From: Clostridiales bacterium
GTDB lineage: Bacteria; Bacillota; Clostridia; Oscillospirales; Oscillospiraceae
Assembly: GCA_012729875.1 (NCBI GenBank)
Contig: JAAYCC010000086.1
Span: 1-6,178, forward strand
Direction: 5' to 3'
Length of the DNA stretch: 6,178 nucleotides
Shown: piece by piece, positions 4,852 to 6,178 of the stretch
How the letters are laid out: every line of letters begins with the position of its first letter
Position numbering within the stretch: position 1 is the first letter of the stretch
Notes under the pieces: model-generated
The model's database searches: none
Told to the model about the DNA's origin: nothing
What the model saw: the letters and a program-made list of their open reading frames with translations, nothing else
Translations under genes and position numbers: made by a program

Positions 4852-5682
4852 ATGATAACCCGAATAGTCGTTGCTGTAATCGCCATACCGTTACTTATAC
4901 TGCTGATTTTCCTTGCTCCTCTGTGGGCGTTTTCGATACTGGTCGGAATGATCTCTGCGGGGGCTGCCTGGGAGCTGCTCCGCTGTACGGATATAAACTC
5001 GCCTGTTCGCTTTAGAGTTTACGCATCGGCTGTCGCCATGGCTACGCCGATCGCCTGTGCCTTTGCGAGCGAGGGAAGCGTTATAACCAACAGCGCTATG
5101 TACCTTCTCGCTGCGGCGATGTTCCTTGAACTTATGCTCTCTCTCCGAAAGCAGGAGCGCGTAAGTGTCGAAACGGTGGTGCGCGTCATATTCGCCGGCG
5201 GCGTCATGCCCCTGTTTCTTTCCGCGCTCGTTAGGATAGGTCTGAGGGAGGACGACGATCTGACCTCCGTCTATCTGCTGCTCCCCTTTGTGGCGACGTT
5301 TTCCAGCGACAGCGGCGCCTATTTTGCGGGGATGTTCCACGGGAAGAAAAAGATATTTCCCAACCTGTCTCCGAACAAAACACTGGAGGGCTGCATAGGC
5401 GGATTCGTGTCCGCAATAGCGATGATGCTGCTCTACGGATTTGTGCTTGCGTTATTGAATTTCGAGGTAAACTACCTATATCTTGCCGTCTACGGGCTTT
5501 TAGGCAGCCTTGCCTGTGAGTTTGGTGATCTGGTGTTCTCGTCAATCAAGCGTCAATACGGCATAAAGGACTACGGAAATTTAATTCCCGGTCACGGCGG
5601 CATGTTGGACAGATTCGACAGCATACATTTTACAGCGCCGATGATAGAGCTTCTGGTGCTGCTTTTACCTGCAATTGCCTGA
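4852..5682 (+). CDS. cdsA: Phosphatidate cytidylyltransferase (CDP-diacylglycerol synthase)
   Basis: CdsA is an integral membrane enzyme that converts phosphatidic acid and CTP to CDP-diacylglycerol, precursor of phosphatidylglycerol, cardiolipin and other phospholipids. The protein has 276 residues with about seven or eight hydrophobic segments (roughly 4-22, 24-41, 56-72, 82-97, 108-128, 139-150, 181-203, 208-222 and a C-terminal one near 262-276). Conserved features: FSSDSGAYFAG (150-160), the SPNKTLEG motif (173-180), EFGDLVFSSIKR (223-234) and the family signature KRQYGIKD..GN.IPGHGGMLDRFDS (233-257) with HGG and DRFD intact. GAGAGGG, starting at the uppS stop, is 9 bases before the ATG; the gap to uppS is 14 bases. 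It uses CTP, whose supply depends on pyrH at the head of the operon. Confidence 0.96.
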   Translation: MITRIVVAVIAIPLLILLIFLAPLWAFSILVGMISAGAAWELLRCTDINSPVRFRVYASAVAMATPIACAFASEGSVITNSAMYLLAAAMFLELMLSLRKQERVSVETVVRVIFAGGVMPLFLSALVRIGLREDDDLTSVYLLLPFVATFSSDSGAYFAGMFHGKKKIFPNLSPNKTLEGCIGGFVSAIAMMLLYGFVLALLNFEVNYLYLAVYGLLGSLACEFGDLVFSSIKRQYGIKDYGNLIPGHGGMLDRFDSIHFTAPMIELLVLLLPAIA

Positions 5683-5692
5683 GGGAGATAAT

Positions 5693-6178
5693 ATGGTAAG
5701 TTCTATTTCTGTTCTCGGTTCCACGGGGAGTATAGGCAGGCAGACCCTTGAGGTCGCCGAGAGACTGAGCATTCCCGTGAGGGCGATCTCGGCCAATAAA
5801 AACATCGCTCTGCTTGAACAGCAGGCGCGTAAGTTCAGGCCGGAATTCGTCTGTGTGTATGATGAGAACGGAGCAAAAAAGCTGAAAACCGCTCTTGCCG
5901 ATACAGACATAAAAGTCGGCGGCGGCATGGGCGCGCTTACAGACTGTGCCGCCAATTACGGCGACTGCGTTGTCACGGCAGTCTCCGGCTCCGTGGGTCT
6001 GATTCCGACGCTTGCCGCGATTGATTCAGGCAAGAGGATTGCCCTTGCAAACAAGGAGACCCTTGTCTGTGCTGGCGAGATAGTTATGTCCGCCGCGCGC
6101 AAAAAGGGTGTGGAGATTCTACCTGTGGACAGTGAGCACTCCGCCATTTTCCAGTGCTTGGAGGCAGAGGGGAGGGAA
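5693..6178 (+). CDS. dxr: 1-deoxy-D-xylulose 5-phosphate reductoisomerase, N-terminal part
   Basis: Dxr (IspC) converts DXP to 2-C-methyl-D-erythritol 4-phosphate with NADPH and a divalent metal, the first committed step of the MEP isoprenoid pathway (cytoplasm); it feeds the IPP used by UppS. The first 162 codons are present and the frame is open to the last base; the family is about 380-400 residues. Visible: NADPH-binding VLGSTGSIGRQTLEV (7-21), SGSVGL (98-103), KRIALANKETLVCAG (114-128) and the metal/substrate segment ILPVDSEHSAIFQCL (142-156) with aspartate 146 and glutamate 148. GAGGGAG (5681-5687), overlapping the cdsA stop codon, is 5 bases before the ATG; the gap to cdsA is 10 bases. 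In related Firmicutes the next genes are often rseP and ispG, outside this window. Confidence 0.96.
   Translation, partial: MVSSISVLGSTGSIGRQTLEVAERLSIPVRAISANKNIALLEQQARKFRPEFVCVYDENGAKKLKTALADTDIKVGGGMGALTDCAANYGDCVVTAVSGSVGLIPTLAAIDSGKRIALANKETLVCAGEIVMSAARKKGVEILPVDSEHSAIFQCLEAEGRE

Noticed and set aside
1..6178. A hidden accessory system (defence island, toxin-antitoxin, CRISPR, mobile element, riboswitch)
   Set aside because: Every coding stretch is a recognised housekeeping gene, the gaps are short, and no phased repeats, terminal inverted repeats, transposase, integrase or known riboswitch core was seen on either strand.

Overview
This is an ordinary chromosomal housekeeping segment, most likely from an anaerobic Firmicute of the class Clostridia. 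An Oscillospirales/Ruminococcaceae-type gut bacterium is my best guess. Reasons: the gene order pyrH-frr-uppS-cdsA-dxr, strong GGAGG-type ribosome binding sites, a RarA of the 'YLDEIQYFNKKQQQ' type, and a moderately GC-rich coding composition (mid-50s % by eye) with AT-rich intergenic gaps. The taxonomic guess is inference from style, not from a database match.

Layout. Positions 1-1187, minus strand: two DNA-maintenance genes in one transcription unit. nth (endonuclease III, complete) is followed after 9 bases by rarA/mgsA (clamp-loader-like AAA+ ATPase), which runs off the left edge. Positions 1188-1354: a divergent intergenic region with a good promoter in each direction and two clear palindromes. 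Positions 1355-2602, plus strand: glyA (serine hydroxymethyltransferase), alone and closed by an intrinsic terminator at 2618-2645. Positions 2646-2806: an AT-rich gap with several inverted repeats, one of them a perfect ATAAT-G-ATTAT core resembling a Fur/PerR-family operator. Positions 2807-6178, plus strand: a tight operon pyrH (UMP kinase), frr (ribosome recycling factor), uppS (undecaprenyl diphosphate synthase), cdsA (CDP-diacylglycerol synthase) and dxr (DXP reductoisomerase, cut by the right edge).

How the genes work together. The plus-strand operon joins pyrimidine nucleotide supply (UMP to UDP), ribosome turnover, and the lipid side of envelope construction. Dxr starts the MEP isoprenoid pathway, UppS turns isoprenoids into the C55 carrier lipid for peptidoglycan, and CdsA makes CDP-diacylglycerol for phospholipids. 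glyA supplies glycine and one-carbon units for purine and thymidylate synthesis. nth and rarA serve base-excision repair and stalled-fork maintenance.

I see no mobile element, CRISPR array, tRNA or rRNA gene, toxin-antitoxin pair or defence system, and no evidence for a new system. The points worth a second look are regulatory (the intergenic palindromes) plus a few substitutions in conserved motifs.
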